The notes under the pieces are model-generated. The model saw only the letters and a list, made by a program, of their open reading frames with translations, had not been told where the DNA came from and did no database searches. A program made the translations under genes and the position numbers. 64,000 nucleotides of DNA from Symbiodinium microadriaticum. Its lineage: Eukaryota > Sar > Dinophyceae > Suessiales > Symbiodiniaceae. The stretch covers positions 842,646-906,645 of the forward strand of contig LSRX01000133.1 in the NCBI GenBank assembly GCA_001939145.1, written 5' to 3'. This document shows, piece after piece, positions 10,230 through 21,365 of the stretch. The first letter of the stretch is position 1. Each line of letters starts with the position of its first letter.

Positions 10230-10690
10230 CTACGACAACGGCAGCAGCGACAAATAAAAACAACACTAACACTAAGATCAACAGTTGCGAATAAAAATCG
10301 ATTGAGCAAGACAGTAGTAATCGAAATAATGGTCATACCGTGCAATACTAGCAAAATACTAAAGGCATGACGGTAATAAGAATTGTGAAGTAAGGATAAC
10401 TGTCATCGTGGTGCATCGAAGTATTTGTGGTGATCGCAATAACCATAATAATCTTTACAATCGCAGCACTAGTATTTGCAATAATTTCTACAGGAGAAAT
10501 CATGGCAATAAGCGCGACGATAGAAACCACCGTAGTTGCTATTGAAATAAGATCTATAACTGGTAACCAAAAACTGCTTATGATAATGCAAGCAGAACAG
10601 TGAGTACTAATGGTGCTGATGATATGCGTATCAATAGCCAAAGCGATGCGAATAGTCATGGTAGTGTAGCAACATTCCTGCAGTCAGTAG
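10230..10690. repeat. Degenerate trinucleotide-like tract
   Basis: ATA, TAA, GTA and CAG triplets dominate; the minus frame of 103 codons here is an Ile/Ser/Thr-rich artefact of this composition. No gene is supported. Confidence 0.6.
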
Positions 10691-10849
10691 CGAACATGAA
10701 GACAAGTGTAGCTACTGTAAGTCTCAGCTCTGCACGGTCACTTCAGCATGGCTTAATACGTTAAGTTGGCGTTGCGGGGCTCGGTGAAGTGTCTCCGTTC
10801 GTTCTTGGGGTTACGGGCCTCAGGTTTCGCTTTCAAGGCTCTGGGCTTG

Positions 10850-11040
10850 GAGTTAGGGTTTAGGGGTTTCGGGGTTTAGGGGTTTAGGGGTTTCGGGGTT
10901 TTAGGGTTTAGGGGTTTAGGGTTTNGGGGTTTAGGGGTTTAGGGGTTTCGGGGTTTTAGGGTTTAGGGGTTTAGGGTTTAGGGTTTAGGCTTTAGGGGTT
11001 TAGGGTTTAGGGTTTAGGCTTTAGGGGTTTAGGGTTTGGG
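10850..11040 (+). repeat. TTTAGGG array with higher-order unit
   Basis: GGTTTCGGGGTTTTAGG alternates with plain TTTAGGG units in repeated blocks of about 35-40 bp. One N at 10925. Confidence 0.93.
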
Positions 11041-11110
11041 ACATTGAATTCTGAGTTGCTTGCAAGTTTCAGGGGTCCCGGGTCCGAGGGTCTCTCACGA
11101 AGTCCCTCAC

Positions 11111-11181
11111 TGAGGCGGGCACAGCCTCTGATTTCGTGGCATCCCGTCAGGGTGACGTCTTCCATGCACTCGCCATCGACC
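11111..11181 (-). CDS. Exon, type E
   Basis: ATCCCAG|G then DGECMEDVTLTGCHEIRGC, with a consensus donor CTCA|GTGAGG. LTGC is shared with the exon at 50.3 kb. Phase 1 out, which fits the start chosen for the exon at 9.8 kb. Confidence 0.8.
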
Positions 11182-11361
11182 CTGGGATTCAGGGAGTATT
11201 GCTTGAGGCTCCCATCGATTTATGTTCAGGCGTTCTGGTGAAGGTGGATTCGTGGGAAGCCGGGCATGACTAAGAAACGCTAGATCATTAGTATATTTGG
11301 GTACACTAAGGATAGTGCTATCTCTTTCCCCAGGCCCGCACGATTGCGGGCACTGTATCCC

Positions 11362-11495
11362 AAACTCCAAACCCGAAACACTAAACCCTAAACCCCTAAA
11401 CGGCCCTAATCCCCAACCTAACCCTACACCCTAAACTTAACCCTAAACCCCTAAACGGCCCTAATCTCCAACCTAACCCTAAACCGTAAACCCCA
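11362..11495 (-). repeat. CCCTAAA array with CGGCCCTAATC block
   Basis: Contains a duplicated block CCTAAACGGCCCTAATC about 63 bp apart, so the array has expanded as a larger unit. Confidence 0.88.
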
Positions 11496-11504
11496 TCTCT
11501 CTGC

Positions 11505-11542
11505 GGTCTGGGTGCAAGCAATCCAGCCGGGCTTCGCCGAGC
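11505..11542 (-). CDS. Possible exon, D-like
   Basis: TTCTCAG|GC then SAKPGWIACTQT, GC donor GACC|GCAGAG. Lies in a CCCTAAA / TTTAGGG bracket. Only one cysteine. Confidence 0.45.
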
Positions 11543-11822
11543 CTGAGAAGATCCGCGGGACGAGTCCTACTAGGGCTTTACAGGGAGTAGGCTTTTTAGG
11601 GTTTAGGGTTTAGGGGTCTTGGGCTGAGGGTTTAAGGAATCCATGTCATATCCTCTGTACCCGTAAACGCCCTAATTAAACCCAGTGGAATCCCTTATTA
11701 AGTCCCCGAGCCCGAAAGCTTGAACCATAAACTTCAAATCTGCCTAAACGGGGTTCGGGCTTAGAGTCAATCCGAAATACAAATCACCCTAAACCCTAAA
11801 CCTACTTTCTCGTCAGAGTCGC

Positions 11823-11857
11823 CAGCCAGGCGCGCAGACGAAGGGCCCCGCGCGGTC
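11823..11857 (-). CDS. Exon, type D
   Basis: GCGCGAG|GAC in phase 0: DRAGPFVCAPG; GC donor CTG|GCGACT just before a stop. CAPG-W mirrors CAPG-Y/F of the other D exons. Confidence 0.64.
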
Positions 11858-12166
11858 CTCGCGCAACGAGCAGGTTTTCCGGTATCCCTTCACCATAATC
11901 CTGGCGTCCTGGCTAACCCCAGACCCCACACCCTAACTAACCCTAAACCTAACTTTCGATGCTGCTTGGCTTTAGTTGGAGCTATGGCGGCAAAGAACTT
12001 GGCTGGCATTCAGTCTTCTTCAACCTGCAAAAGTGCGGGTGCCGGCGCGGGCGCGGCGGGGGGTGTGGAAGTGGGTGTGCCGTCACTGGGGATGTTCTAG
12101 CTGCAGTCTTCCCAAAGATCGGCACAACGGCAACGCATCCCCATGTATTCAACCTGTTTAGAGGTA

Positions 12167-12195
12167 GAAGTAGTCGTCGTCGCCGTCGTCGTGTA

Positions 12196-12233
<38 letters not shown>

Positions 12234-12275
12234 AGTAGTAGTAGTAGTAGTAGTAGTCGTCGTCGTCGTAGGATG
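12167..12275. repeat. (GTC)n/(GTA)n microsatellite
   Basis: GTCGTC and GTAGTA runs; the Val- or Thr-only frames across it are not genes. Confidence 0.95.
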
Positions 12276-12464
12276 TGGTGGTGATAATGTGATCATAGTA
12301 GGGGCGATCCTAACAGCCTGAAACCCCTAAACCCTGAACTCGAAGATGCCAACAAAAGCAAAAACCGCCGAAAAGACCCGACGACCCCGGTCCGCGGAAC
12401 CCAAGTGGAAGAGCTCTCGGCTCTCACCAAGCCGCCGGAAGTAGATGCCTCAGGCGCAGAAGTT

Positions 12465-12535
12465 TCAGGTTTAGGGTTTAGGGTTTAGGGCTTCAGGGTT
12501 TCAGGGTTTCAGGTCTAGGGATTTCGAATTTAGGG
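12465..12535 (+). repeat. TTTAGGG/TTTCAGG array
   Basis: Short array right of a GC-rich island (12.37-12.45 kb) whose minus strand has CCTGAG|GC and a good donor CTTG|GTGAGA with IYFRRL between, possibly a 21-nt type C end. Confidence 0.85.
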
Positions 12536-13037
12536 CCCGTTTTTGTTAGGTTCTATCAGGTCCCAGGTTTGCAAGATTCTGTTGTGGGGTTTGTAGGGTC
12601 TTGCAGTGGTGTTGATGAAAGTTTATGGAGGTGTTGCCAGGCTCTTCTAACATTACGGGCCAATTCTTCTTCAGACCTCGATATTGCCCTGAGTTGCTGG
12701 CCGGACGTACGCAAGAACCCCAGCCTCCTCCCGGAACTCCTACACATGTCGAGCAACAAAGACTAGCGGCACTAGCGTATGTTCATACAGGGATTATGAA
12801 CTGAATACTACGAATTGCTTAGACCGCTATACTGTAGAGTAAACACTCAACCCCAACACTCCTTCATCAAGTGAAGTATCGCTTTAACTTCTCTACATTC
12901 TTCTTGTTGTGACATAAGAAATCCTTAAACCATGTAATGGATGAGTTAGTCTCTACATAACCCCCGGTAAACCTGATAAAAGTTCGAAGAACTCAACAAT
13001 TAAAAAGCCTGCTCCCCTGTCAAGGCGTGAATTAGGC

Positions 13038-13069
13038 TCTGTCGGCAATCGTTGGGGCATGTTTCGGAG
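13038..13069 (-). CDS. Possible short exon
   Basis: GTCTGAG|C then SETCPNDCRQ, GC donor CAGA|GCCTAA. Two cysteines in 32 nt; plausible but short. Confidence 0.42.
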
Positions 13070-13435
13070 CTCAGACGACTCTGGCCAAAGATTTGGAAAC
13101 GGAGTTCAGGGAGCGTTTTGGGTGGCAAACACGGACATGCCAGCCCAGACCAGATAAATGCAACAAAAAGACAGCAAAGCTGCCCGAGAGAAGAAAAACA
13201 GTACAAGACAGATGAACAAGTCGCAGACCAAATTCGCCTCACAGATGCCCAAACGAAAGCAGAGAGAGTGTCGCCGGAAATGGTACCTCTTTGCTTGCGC
13301 TGGCTTGAACATCTTGAAGTAGGTTTGCATAGGGTTTAGGGCTTTTGCGGGTTAGAGCACAGGGTTAGCGCGTAGGAATAAACCCGAAGCCCCAAGCCCT
13401 GTGCGATCTGAGCCCCACTGCTAGGATCTTCCACG

Positions 13436-13480
13436 ATCTTTCGGTAGCCATACTCCTCCTCGGCCGGGACGACAGCTCTT
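13436..13480 (-). CDS. Exon, type C-like
   Basis: AGTTTAG|A then RAVVPAEEEYGYRKI, donor AGATC|GTGGAA. P-xx-E-YGY-x-K follows the P-x-GY-x-K pattern of type C without its cysteines. Confidence 0.55.
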
Positions 13481-13654
13481 CTAAACTGAATACGGGGTTT
13501 GCGCTTTGCTCAGAAACAACCCGCATGTTGGGCGTGGGCTTGGATCCTTTGGAACTCAGGCTAAGCTGTGACCAAGTTTCTGTGTCAGGCTTCCTTGGGC
13601 CAAGCTTAAACCTTCAAGCCCAACATGACTTGCACGAGACGTGGACTCCCTACT

Positions 13655-13750
13655 GTAGGGGCCATAATAATTAGAATCGGGTTTGGGGGTACATTATGCT
13701 GTAGCTACAATAAGGAACCCCCAAAATAGTATTGGTAAGAATTTAGGCCC
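13655..13750. mobile_element. Family 3 inverted-repeat element
   Basis: ATAATTAGAATCGGGTTTGG at the left; AGGAACCCCCAAAATAGTAT and TGGTAAGAATT at the right. Same layout as 33.52 and 61.29 kb. Confidence 0.68.
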
Positions 13751-13861
13751 TTAAATTAACTCAGAGGTATTGGGCTCGCTGAAAAGAGAGTGACAAAAAA
13801 CGGGAATGGCTTGAGGGGTGGATGATCACGGTGACGGCCAAGCCTAAACCCCTAGTACAGG

Positions 13862-13995
13862 GGAGCCTGAATCATTGGAATAGGGTTTCGTGGTATATTT
13901 CTACTAGTTACGTATATACACATACAACTATGTATGTATGTATATGTATATATGCACACACAAACATACTAAGGATTCCTAGTACAGGACCCTAG
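13862..13995. mobile_element. Family 3 element carrying an internal microsatellite
   Basis: Left end AATCATTGGAATAGGG and TATATTTCTACTA, then TATG/CATA repeats where the right half should begin; ends in AAGGATTCCTAGTACAGG. Confidence 0.5.
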
Positions 13996-14097
13996 AGTAA
14001 GCTTGCACCGGCCAAACTAAACTCCGGGTCCTAACTCGGAGATTGGGCGCGTGTCCTGCTCATTGCTCACCTAAAACAGGAGCCTGGGGAAGCAGCA

Positions 14098-14215
14098 TAG
14101 GGCTTAGGGTTTAGGGTTTAGGGGTTTAGGGTTTGGGGTTTGGGGTTTAGGGCTTAAGGGTTTAGGGTTTGGGGTTTGGGGTTTAAGAGTAGGGCTTGGG
14201 GTTTGGGGTTCTTGT
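14098..14215 (+). repeat. TTTAGGG array
   Basis: TTTAGGG and TTTGGGG units; a second array follows at 14355-14430. Confidence 0.92.
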
Positions 14216-14616
14216 AGTACAGTATAGTGTAGTATCATATAGCATATTTAGTAAGGAGTGTTCAGGAACAGCTTTACCGTGTACTGAGGGCCCCTTGCGA
14301 CACGTAGCTTCGGAAAACCAAACCTGCGGAACCTCCTCCAATCGTCTCATGGGCTTAGGAGGGTTTAGGGGTTAGGGTTAGGGTTAGGGTTTAGGGTTTA
14401 GAGGGTTTAGGGTTTAGGGTTCAATGTAGGGTTTTGGTTTAGTTTTCAGGATGAGTTTCAACGGCCGTGTTTTAGAAGCTTGCCCCCCGGCGAGCCTCGC
14501 GTTTCTGCCGATTTCGGAGCACAAGCGTTCGAGCATCACACTGCGATGAGGCCCTAAACCCTAAACCCTAAACCGCGATGATAAGGAGGGTATGCTGACA
14601 GGCCGGGTGAGGGCGC

Positions 14617-14668
14617 CTGCCGCGGGGTCCCGAGGGCCGAGCTGAGGGGATTTGAAACAGCGCGGAGC
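14617..14668 (-). CDS. Exon, type B
   Basis: CGAGAAG|GCT then APRCFKSPQLGPRDPAA, GC donor GGCAG|GCGCCC. APRC matches the Sushi-like end at 30.7 kb. Clean CCCTAAA / TTTAGGG bracket. Confidence 0.58.
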
Positions 14669-14687
14669 CTTCTCGAAAATGCTTTTG

Positions 14688-14785
14688 AATTTAGGGTTTT
14701 AGGGTTTAGGGTTTAGGGTTTTAGGGTTTAGGGTTTAGGGTTTTAGGGTTTAGGGTTTAGGGTTTTAGGGTTTAGGGTTTAGGGA
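14688..14785 (+). repeat. TTTAGGG array with 22-bp period
   Basis: Regular alternation of TTTTAGGG with two TTTAGGG units (TTTTAGGGTTTAGGGTTTAG), four times. Confidence 0.93.
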
Positions 14786-15005
14786 TGCTTTTGAAGCTTT
14801 CTCCCCAAGCGTGGCAGCTTGGCGAGCATCAGCATCAATCATACCTGCAAACCTCTGGCGGCTAGCGCCTGTGCCCGAAAGCTCGTAATGCTTAGCCCTA
14901 AACCCGAAAAAACCCTTGAAGAAGCCTAAACCGCCAATTCCAGAACCCCAAACCCCTAAAGAAACCGCAACCCCTGAACCTTAACTTTGCTGAGAATGCT
15001 GCGTT

Positions 15006-15044
15006 GCACGTGTCAGGGCAGTAGCAGGCAGGAGGGAAGAGCCA
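15006..15044 (-). CDS. Exon, type A
   Basis: GGTCCAG|TGG then PACYCPDTCNA. Three close cysteines as in SCELCFC at 33.4 kb. CCCTAAA stretch left (14.90-14.98 kb), TTTAGGG-like stretch right (15.06 kb). Confidence 0.58.
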
Positions 15045-15283
15045 CTGGACCTCCCAGCTTCGATTTAGGGCTTTGGGCTTTAGGGGGGTCCGGGTTTAGG
15101 TTCTTTGGGTCCAGGGTTTAGGGCTTAACCGTAGGCTTGAGGGCTTACTGCATAATTAGTGGGCCTAGGGTCCTCAAGATACGAAAAAGGGCGGCTTTCC
15201 GTAATTTTTGTTTCTTACCGTCGGCTCGGGGGCTTACTGTCGGCTCGGAGGCTGAACCTTCGAGAGACCCAGAGACTCCAAAA

Positions 15284-15416
15284 ACCCCTTAATTAAGGAA
15301 TATAGACCTTAAAGCTATGATGGGGTTATATACCATTGTAGTTTAAGAGGTTTTATTCTATGATAAGGGAATGTACCTTAAATCGTATTCGGGTCCCTAC
15401 TATGGCTTAAGGTAGG
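15284..15416. mobile_element. Family 4 inverted-repeat element
   Basis: CTTAATTAAGGAATATAGACC with internal CTTAAAGCTATGATGGGG and GGGAATGTACCTTAAATCG on the other side. Longer than the copy at 22.2 kb. Confidence 0.6.
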
Positions 15417-16054
15417 GGGTTTGGGAGTTTCTAGAGACATTGAAGCCATCCGAATGCCGCATGCCCTCGCAAGAAGACTCATGAATCCTTACGAACCCCG
15501 GTGAAACCGTGAGCTGGGGCTTTGAAAGCTTGAAACGTACAAATGCGGCCGGGTTCTTTGCAACAGGCTCCTTCTTACATTTTGGGCTGATGGCTGAGTT
15601 GTAAGTCCCCATGACAAACAGTGCACCTATCACTTTCCAATGCTCAAGCCTTGCCGTTTGAGCGATTCGTACAGATTCAGAAGCAACTTTTTATCCTCTG
15701 AACCGATCTGAACCGGCAAGCCTGAACCCTAAAGCCTTGCTACGGTGCGGTGATCTCAGCATAAGATGCCCCAAAACCATAGACCTGCAGCCCTGAACCC
15801 TAAGCCCTCTGCCCTAAAGCTTGCACCCTTATATAACCCTTAGTCAAGCACTCAAGCTTTCATAAAGGTTTGAAGAAGAACTACATGAAGCCGACACGAA
15901 ACCCTTTCAAGCCCTTATATGCCTCATATAAATCCCAGCCCATCCCTACACCTCACGGGTCGGATCCGTGTTGTTGTACGGGCAAATCGCCTGACCTGCA
16001 AATGAGAGGGGAAGCTTCTGGTTTCACAGTGCGGGATCTGACAGTTTCGGATTA

Positions 16055-16160
16055 TGGTTTTAGGGTTTAGGGTTCAGGGTTTAGTTTTTGTTAGGGTTTA
16101 GGGTTTAGGGTTTAGTTTTTTTGGGTTTAGGGTTCAGGGTTTTTGTTTTTGTTAGGGTTT
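16055..16160 (+). repeat. TTTAGGG array with TTTTTGTTAGGG variants
   Basis: TTAGTTTTTGTTAGGG and TTTTTTTGGGTTTAGG interrupt the array. Confidence 0.88.
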
Positions 16161-16252
16161 TGGGGTCCGCGGCTTGGAGTTAGGGTTCAGGGGTCCCCGC
16201 AAACGGAGTGGCCAGCAGTTTTGGGAAGCCAAGAAACCCTAAACCCTAAACC

Positions 16253-16335
16253 GTGAAGGCACGAAACGCCCCGGGGCCAAAGCGGAGCTCCGCCCTCCTT
16301 CACGGAGGGTCTCAGCTGGAAACCTCCCTTCCATA
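16253..16335 (-). other. GC-rich island, probable exon, frame unresolved
   Basis: Between a CCCTAAA stretch and a TTTAGGG array, like the exons. Minus frames include EGGRSSALAPGRF and GGAPLWPRGVSC, acceptor GTGAAG|GA. By order of types a piece before type A (15.0 kb) is expected here. Confidence 0.38.
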
Positions 16336-16546
16336 TAAGGGGTGTTTAGGGTTTAGGGTTTAGGGTTTGGGGTTTAGGATTTAGGGTTTAGGGTTTGGGG
16401 TTTAGGGTTCAGGGTTTAGGGTTTAGGCCTCCTGGGTCTGATCTACAAAATCCGACAAGCCTTTCCAAAGCCCTAAAGAGCTACCGCCGCAACCTCGAAG
16501 CTCTGGCGTTCTAAGCCTCAAAAAAAATAAGATTTGCTCTGGGCCC

Positions 16547-16632
16547 TACTTGGAGGTTCATGGGTAGTCATAAATGGGGCAATAAGCAGGGTAACTATAC
16601 ACTTATAACCCCACTTATACAACTTCCAAGTA
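16547..16632. mobile_element. Family 1 hairpin element, diverged
   Basis: TACTTGGAGGTTCATGGGTA at the left; AACTTCCAAGTA at the right with an incomplete mirror. Confidence 0.68.
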
Positions 16633-16804
16633 CATTTAGGAACCAAGTCCCCAGCACATGCCCCTTTCTAAGAAAGGTGCCTCTTCACTTGGATTCGGTC
16701 TTGAGCTAAGTAAAGTATACTGTCACTAGACGAGTGCATAGTGACTACAAGGGAGCACTTCTACCAATTTTGCAGGACTCCATATTACGACTGGTCGCAT
16801 TCCA

Positions 16805-17165
16805 TCTTCTTCATGGAAGAAAGCAGGGCTGGGCAAAGATATGCCCCAGACGAGCAGAGCAGACACGCCGAACCGGAAAAACATCGTCGAGCAGCACAGG
16901 AGAATCGTATCTATTAAACATCACTGCCATCCGAGACCACCCCCGAATTGCAGCGGCCAAACAGTGCTTTTCGGCGACGAGACGACATTGATTCCTGGTG
17001 ATGCCGGCCCAGTAGGAGGTCTGCGCGGTTACGCCCACGCCACAGAAAGACAGGTATCGTCCGAATAACGGAACACGGCTTTAGCTAGCATGTACGATTT
17101 GCCGCTTTTGCCGGGTCGATGAAAGAACATGCGTCCAACCATGTCCTTGTGACGGATGCTGCTTG
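16805..17165 (-). pseudogene. Possible degraded P-loop NTPase / Rep-helicase-like fragment
   Basis: Minus strand from about 17160 reads through FHRPGKSGKSYMLAKAVF, a near Walker A (the first Gly of G-xxxx-GKS is Arg), to a stop. In a different frame a 75-codon stretch contains SPVLLDDVFP, Walker B-like with two acidic residues. P-loop then hydrophobic-DD is seen in superfamily 3 helicases of small DNA-virus Rep proteins and in many other NTPases. The two motifs lie in different frames about 80 codons apart, so if real the copy is broken. Similarity is weak and could be chance. Confidence 0.22.
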
Positions 17166-17430
17166 ACGTTTAGGGTCAAATATCGGGGGGCTGACTAACT
17201 AGTCAGGTTATACCCTTATAGTTAAAAATCCATATTCACCCAAATTCACCATAATGTACCGCAACCCCTCAGAAGCCCTGGTTGAACCTTCTAAAGCTCG
17301 AAAAAGCCATAATGACGGTGTCTTATGAATACAAACTCGCCATATTACAGTGTACCGAAAGCCTGTAAAGGGCTATTAATAGCGGTGCCTTAAGATAGGG
17401 CTTTGCGGTATGTTGCATACAAAGGCATAC

Positions 17431-17498
<68 letters not shown>

Positions 17499-17508
17499 CT
17501 TAAGGAAC

Positions 17509-17542
<34 letters not shown>

Positions 17543-17560
17543 CATCTATCTATATATAGA
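17431..17560. repeat. (CTG)n then (TCTA)n microsatellites
   Basis: About 22 CTG units followed by 12 TCTA units and TATATAGAGAGAG. Confidence 0.97.
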
Positions 17561-18803
17561 GAGAGAGAGACAGAGAAATCACAATAAGGACTCAAAATAG
17601 GTAGGTCTTTCCGGCTACAGGTAAAATTTAGGTTTAGGGTTCTAGGGTGGATAACAAGGGGGGGGTTCTACGGTTTCTATGGTGCGGGCTTGGAGGTACG
17701 TATTCTCGACAGCGGCTGCAGAGGACCCTCTGGGCCCAAGAGTCCAGAATAATCTAGGAAAGGCTCGCCCGATATCATCGACCTCGAAGCCAAACCTACA
17801 AATCTTGAACCCTGAACCTAATTTCCTTGACGGCTAAACTCCTCCTAAACCTGAAACAGGCTCGGGTGTCAGGGAACCCTGAAGTTTATGGCTTGAAACC
17901 TTTAGAGGAAAGTCAAGCCAATTACAGTATGAGGTGATATATAAGCACTGATAATTAGACTAGGGGTTTGGGGGATATCATATTAGAAGTGCAATCAGGA
18001 ATTCAAGCTTCTATATTATCCTACAATGCCATCTCGTAAACTCCCGAAACCTAAACCCTTACAAAGCCCGAAAAAGCTTACGAAACAACTCTGGCTAACC
18101 CTAAGACACTAATAAAAAATGTACGAACCCGATGACAGACCCTACAAGCCGCGTAGGAAGGGTTCTGAAGAGACAAGACCACACCTGCTCGAGAAGCCCA
18201 CAGGATAAGGTGTTGAATTTACATGAAATCTCATGTTCAGGGCATGGGGTAATTATGGAGGGTTTAGGGTTTAGGGTTAGGGTTTAGGGTTTATGGAGGG
18301 CATCAGAAGGGCTTGGGGCTTGATACCTGTGGCTCCAATATTGTTGGTGTCATTGAAGCCCTGTCACGAAGGGGTTAGAACCCAATAACTCGTGGGTGTG
18401 CGGGAGCTCCAACCAGGGAACCATGTAATTAGCTGCTACAGGTATGTTGGGTTCCTCACCAGAGCCCATGGAATTGGGGAGTGGGCTGCAAAGCTTAGGG
18501 CTTTGACTGTTGAGGGTCTGGGGTTACATGGTTTGGGGCGTCAGAGCCCCGGGCTTAGGGACAAGCCCCATGGAACCGTAGCCCTAAACCCTAAACCCTA
18601 CACAAAAGAATGGCGAACTTAGAAGAAGTATTGGAGGTGCTACTGGCGCAGTGGTAGTTCCCTGACGCCATGAACACTAAACACGACAAAACCCTCCAAC
18701 CCCACAGCCCTAACCCCTAAACCCTAAAGCCCACAATTTAGGGTTTAGGGTTTAGGATGCCCTCCAGTCCCAAAGACCGAAAGACCGATAGCCCCAAACT
18801 TGC

Positions 18804-18899
18804 CCCCGAAGCGGCCCTCGCAGAGGATCGTGTCGAGGCTGCAATTCTCCAGGGCCGTGCGCAAGGTTAGCCCGGCGCACAGCGCGAAGGGAAGACAGC
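18804..18899 (-). CDS. Exon, type F (long)
   Basis: GAGCAAG|GC then CLPFALCAG and LRTALENCSLDTILCEGRF, ending at a GC donor GGGG|GCAAGT that otherwise fits the GTAAGT consensus. Four cysteines over 32 codons. Ends the cycle that began at 26.5 kb. Confidence 0.78.
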
Positions 18900-19311
18900 C
18901 TTGCTCTTACAGTCTAGTCGGGGCTTAGGCTTTAGGGTTTAGGGCTGAGGGTTGGCTTCCGTAGGTCCATAAGGACTTATAAGGTTGCAAAACGGGCATC
19001 GTAAGTAAGGTTTCGGGTTTGCGTGCCTCGCCCCCTTGGCAGAGTGCGGGGGGCTGTTGGGCTTTTCGCACTTAGGGTCTTCAGCGCCGGGTTTAGGGTT
19101 TCGGGTTTAGGGTTTACGTTTTCGGGTTTAGGGTTTAGGCTTTAGGGTCCGAGGGCCTGCCGGCGGCTCCGAGCGAAATCTGTTAAGGGGTGTTCAACGG
19201 CGCAGAGAATCCAATACTCCCCAAGCCTCAGACCTTAGACCTCGAAGCCTGAACCCCTGCAAGCTGGACGTAACAGTGTGGCAGTACTGGCTCAAGCAGA
19301 TCCGTCTGCAG

Positions 19312-19375
19312 CTGCGCGCAACCCACGGGCTCGTTGATCAGCGTGCAATTCGGCCCGAAGGTGCAGGAGAACGAC
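19312..19375 (-). CDS. Exon, type E
   Basis: ATCCAG|G then SFSCTFGPNCTLINEPVGC. C-xxxx-x-C....EP-x-GC aligns with DCFLGTSCYAEPSLTGC. A 3' GC donor after GGTTGC is likely but not certain; the frame stays open further. TTTAGGG array at 19.40 kb. Confidence 0.74.
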
Positions 19376-20103
19376 CTGGATTCGACAGCGACGGCAGTGA
19401 GGCTTAGGGTTTAGGGTTTAGGGTTTAGCTTAACGAGAGCCCTCAAGAGCTCTAGAAGCATAGTTCTTTCGGGGGACAGTCTCTGTATGCCACACATCGT
19501 GTGGGGCTGGAGGCTTTCTGGCAGAATCTAACATTGAATCCCGGTGCTGCCTTGCAAAGCCCTAAACCCAAAGCCAGAAGCCCCAAGCACTAAACCTGTA
19601 CACGTTTAGGGTTTAGGGCTTTGGGTTTGGGGGTTTGGGGTTTAGAGTGGAAGCTTGGCCAAAAAAACCACAGCTCAAGTAGCACCCCTTACCTCTGAAC
19701 CCCAAAATCCTGGACTACTGTTTGCGGGCAAGGTGGACTCGACCAGAACCCGATACCCCGGATCGACCGAAACAGTCTAAACTAATCGATCCTCCCATTC
19801 TTTCTTGAGCATCTTGCATGTATGCAGCTACTAGGTTACTAGGTTAAAGGATTTGAAGACTCGACTCTATAACTTTGAAGATCATAACCTATGAACTCAT
19901 AGCAAAATCTGCCCCGTCTCAGTGCATCTTCCGGCCAGACCCTCCAAACCCTAAGCCTGGGCTGCAAGCCCTTGACGTAGACCTCTCTACCGGCCTGTAG
20001 CCATGGGACCCCCATTACATCTTCAGCTTTCTGCATCCAAAGGGGTTTCGGGGTCCAGGGCTCGGAGTTTGGCAGTTTTGGGATAATGTGTACTGGCCGC
20101 ATG

Positions 20104-20217
20104 TGGGTAGTTAACTAAGTTAGGGTCCCTCTTCAGGTCCCCACTAGAGTACGGCGCCCTTATAAAAAAAGGATCCTAAAAGGGATCCTAATTTAGACAA
20201 CTACCCATGTAACTTCA
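20104..20217. mobile_element. Family 2 inverted-repeat element
   Basis: TGGGTAGTTAACTAAGTTAGGGTCCC is mirrored, with mismatches, by GGGATCCTAATTTAGACAACTACCCA (each read in parts of 20 or less). Core has TACGGCGCCCTTATAAAAAA. Relatives at 30.2, 40.8 and 52.8 kb. Confidence 0.72.
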
Positions 20218-20766
20218 GCTCCAAGGGAAGCGTCTTCCCTGAACCCTGGTTTCCCAAATCCCCTACCACCTTACACCTTGAACCCGAGCACTAGCACTCA
20301 CCCTAAACCTACCCTTTAAGGTTCAGTTCCTTCGGCTTTAAGGCGCCATAAAGATCTCCAATCTGGGGCCGTTGGAGGTTTAAAGTTCCGTCTGTGGCCC
20401 CAAGTAACTGCTGCTTCGCTTTGCAAGGTGTGGCTTTGCAGGTGGGGTCAAGGTTTGAAGATATATCCCAAACCCTAAACCCTAGAACCCGAAAACCCTA
20501 AAATGGCCGGCTGAGGATCAGAATTCCCTAAACCATGGAGGATCCAAGACCCGAGACCCATTAAAGAAACCTTTGCCCTCAGAATAATACCCCTTCATGA
20601 GAATCCAAACCACTGAAAAGGTTGGGTACCGGAGAAATATGTCGGTGGACATGCCAAAATCCTACCCTCATAAGAACCAGCTTTTAGGGGGGTTTGAAGG
20701 TTTGGCGGGGCTTCTCACTTTCAGGACCCTGCTATGTCAGGTGCGTTTTGGAATCCCTATCTTCAC

Positions 20767-20818
20767 TGAAACTCCCGCAGAAGCCCATGAAAAACTCGCG
20801 GCGGCAGGATTCCCAAAC
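20767..20818 (-). CDS. Exon, two-Cys segment
   Basis: GTTTGAG|GTT then VWESCRREFFMGFCGSF, donor TTTCA|GTGAAG. Good splice signals and residue mix; placed between D (21.2 kb) and E (19.4 kb). Confidence 0.55.
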
Positions 20819-21135
20819 CTCAAACTACCAAAGACGCCGCAACTCCGCTAGCCCCCACGAAATCGAAAGCTTCTCAAAAAGGCGGCTTTTGGGTTTAGGG
20901 TTTAGGGTCATAGGGTTTAGGGATATGATGTAGGCTGACTAGACCCCCAATGTGATCGACTTACTGTGGCCCTTGGGCTTATGTAGGGCTCAGGGTTTCA
21001 GGTTTGGTCCAGGGCTGCCGAAATAGGTTGGAACCGGTGTACGGTTTAGGAGTGCGGGGGTTTTGGGCTCAGGGCTCTACGGATGTGCATGCGGGCTTGA
21101 GGTGAGGGCTTCGGGGCATGTGGGACTGGGCTTGC

Positions 21136-21190
21136 CGAAGCCAGGAGACACCGTGCCGGCGTAGCCCGGAGCGCACATCCAGTTGTCGTT
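21136..21190 (-). CDS. Exon, type D
   Basis: CCTAAG|AAC in phase 0: NDNWMCAPGYAGTVSPGFG, GC donor TTCG|GCAAGC (near-consensus GCAAG). This is the reference sequence for type D. Confidence 0.8.
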
Positions 21191-21365
21191 CTTAGGTGTT
21201 GGACGGCTTTGGGGCCACTGCGACATCAATGGGATCGAGGAAACACTTTGCCGTTTTTGGGGTTTGGAACATGAGGCTTGGTCAGGCCCCTTTGTTTACC
21301 GAAAATGCCCAGCTCCCCAAAATCCAGCTCCTGTTCCCTAAACCCTTAACCTAAACCCTAAACCC

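Noticed and set aside
10348..10659. 103-codon Ile/Thr/Ser-rich minus frame resembling a membrane protein
   Set aside because: Degenerate ATA/GTA/TAA triplet tract; no splice or exon motif and no cysteine pattern.
12167..12300. Poly-Val / poly-Thr frames
   Set aside because: Simple (GTC)n/(GTA)n repeat.
14480..14545. GC-rich island between TTTAGGG (left) and CCCTAAA (right)
   Set aside because: The bracket is inverted relative to the exon pattern, and no minus frame shows a module motif.
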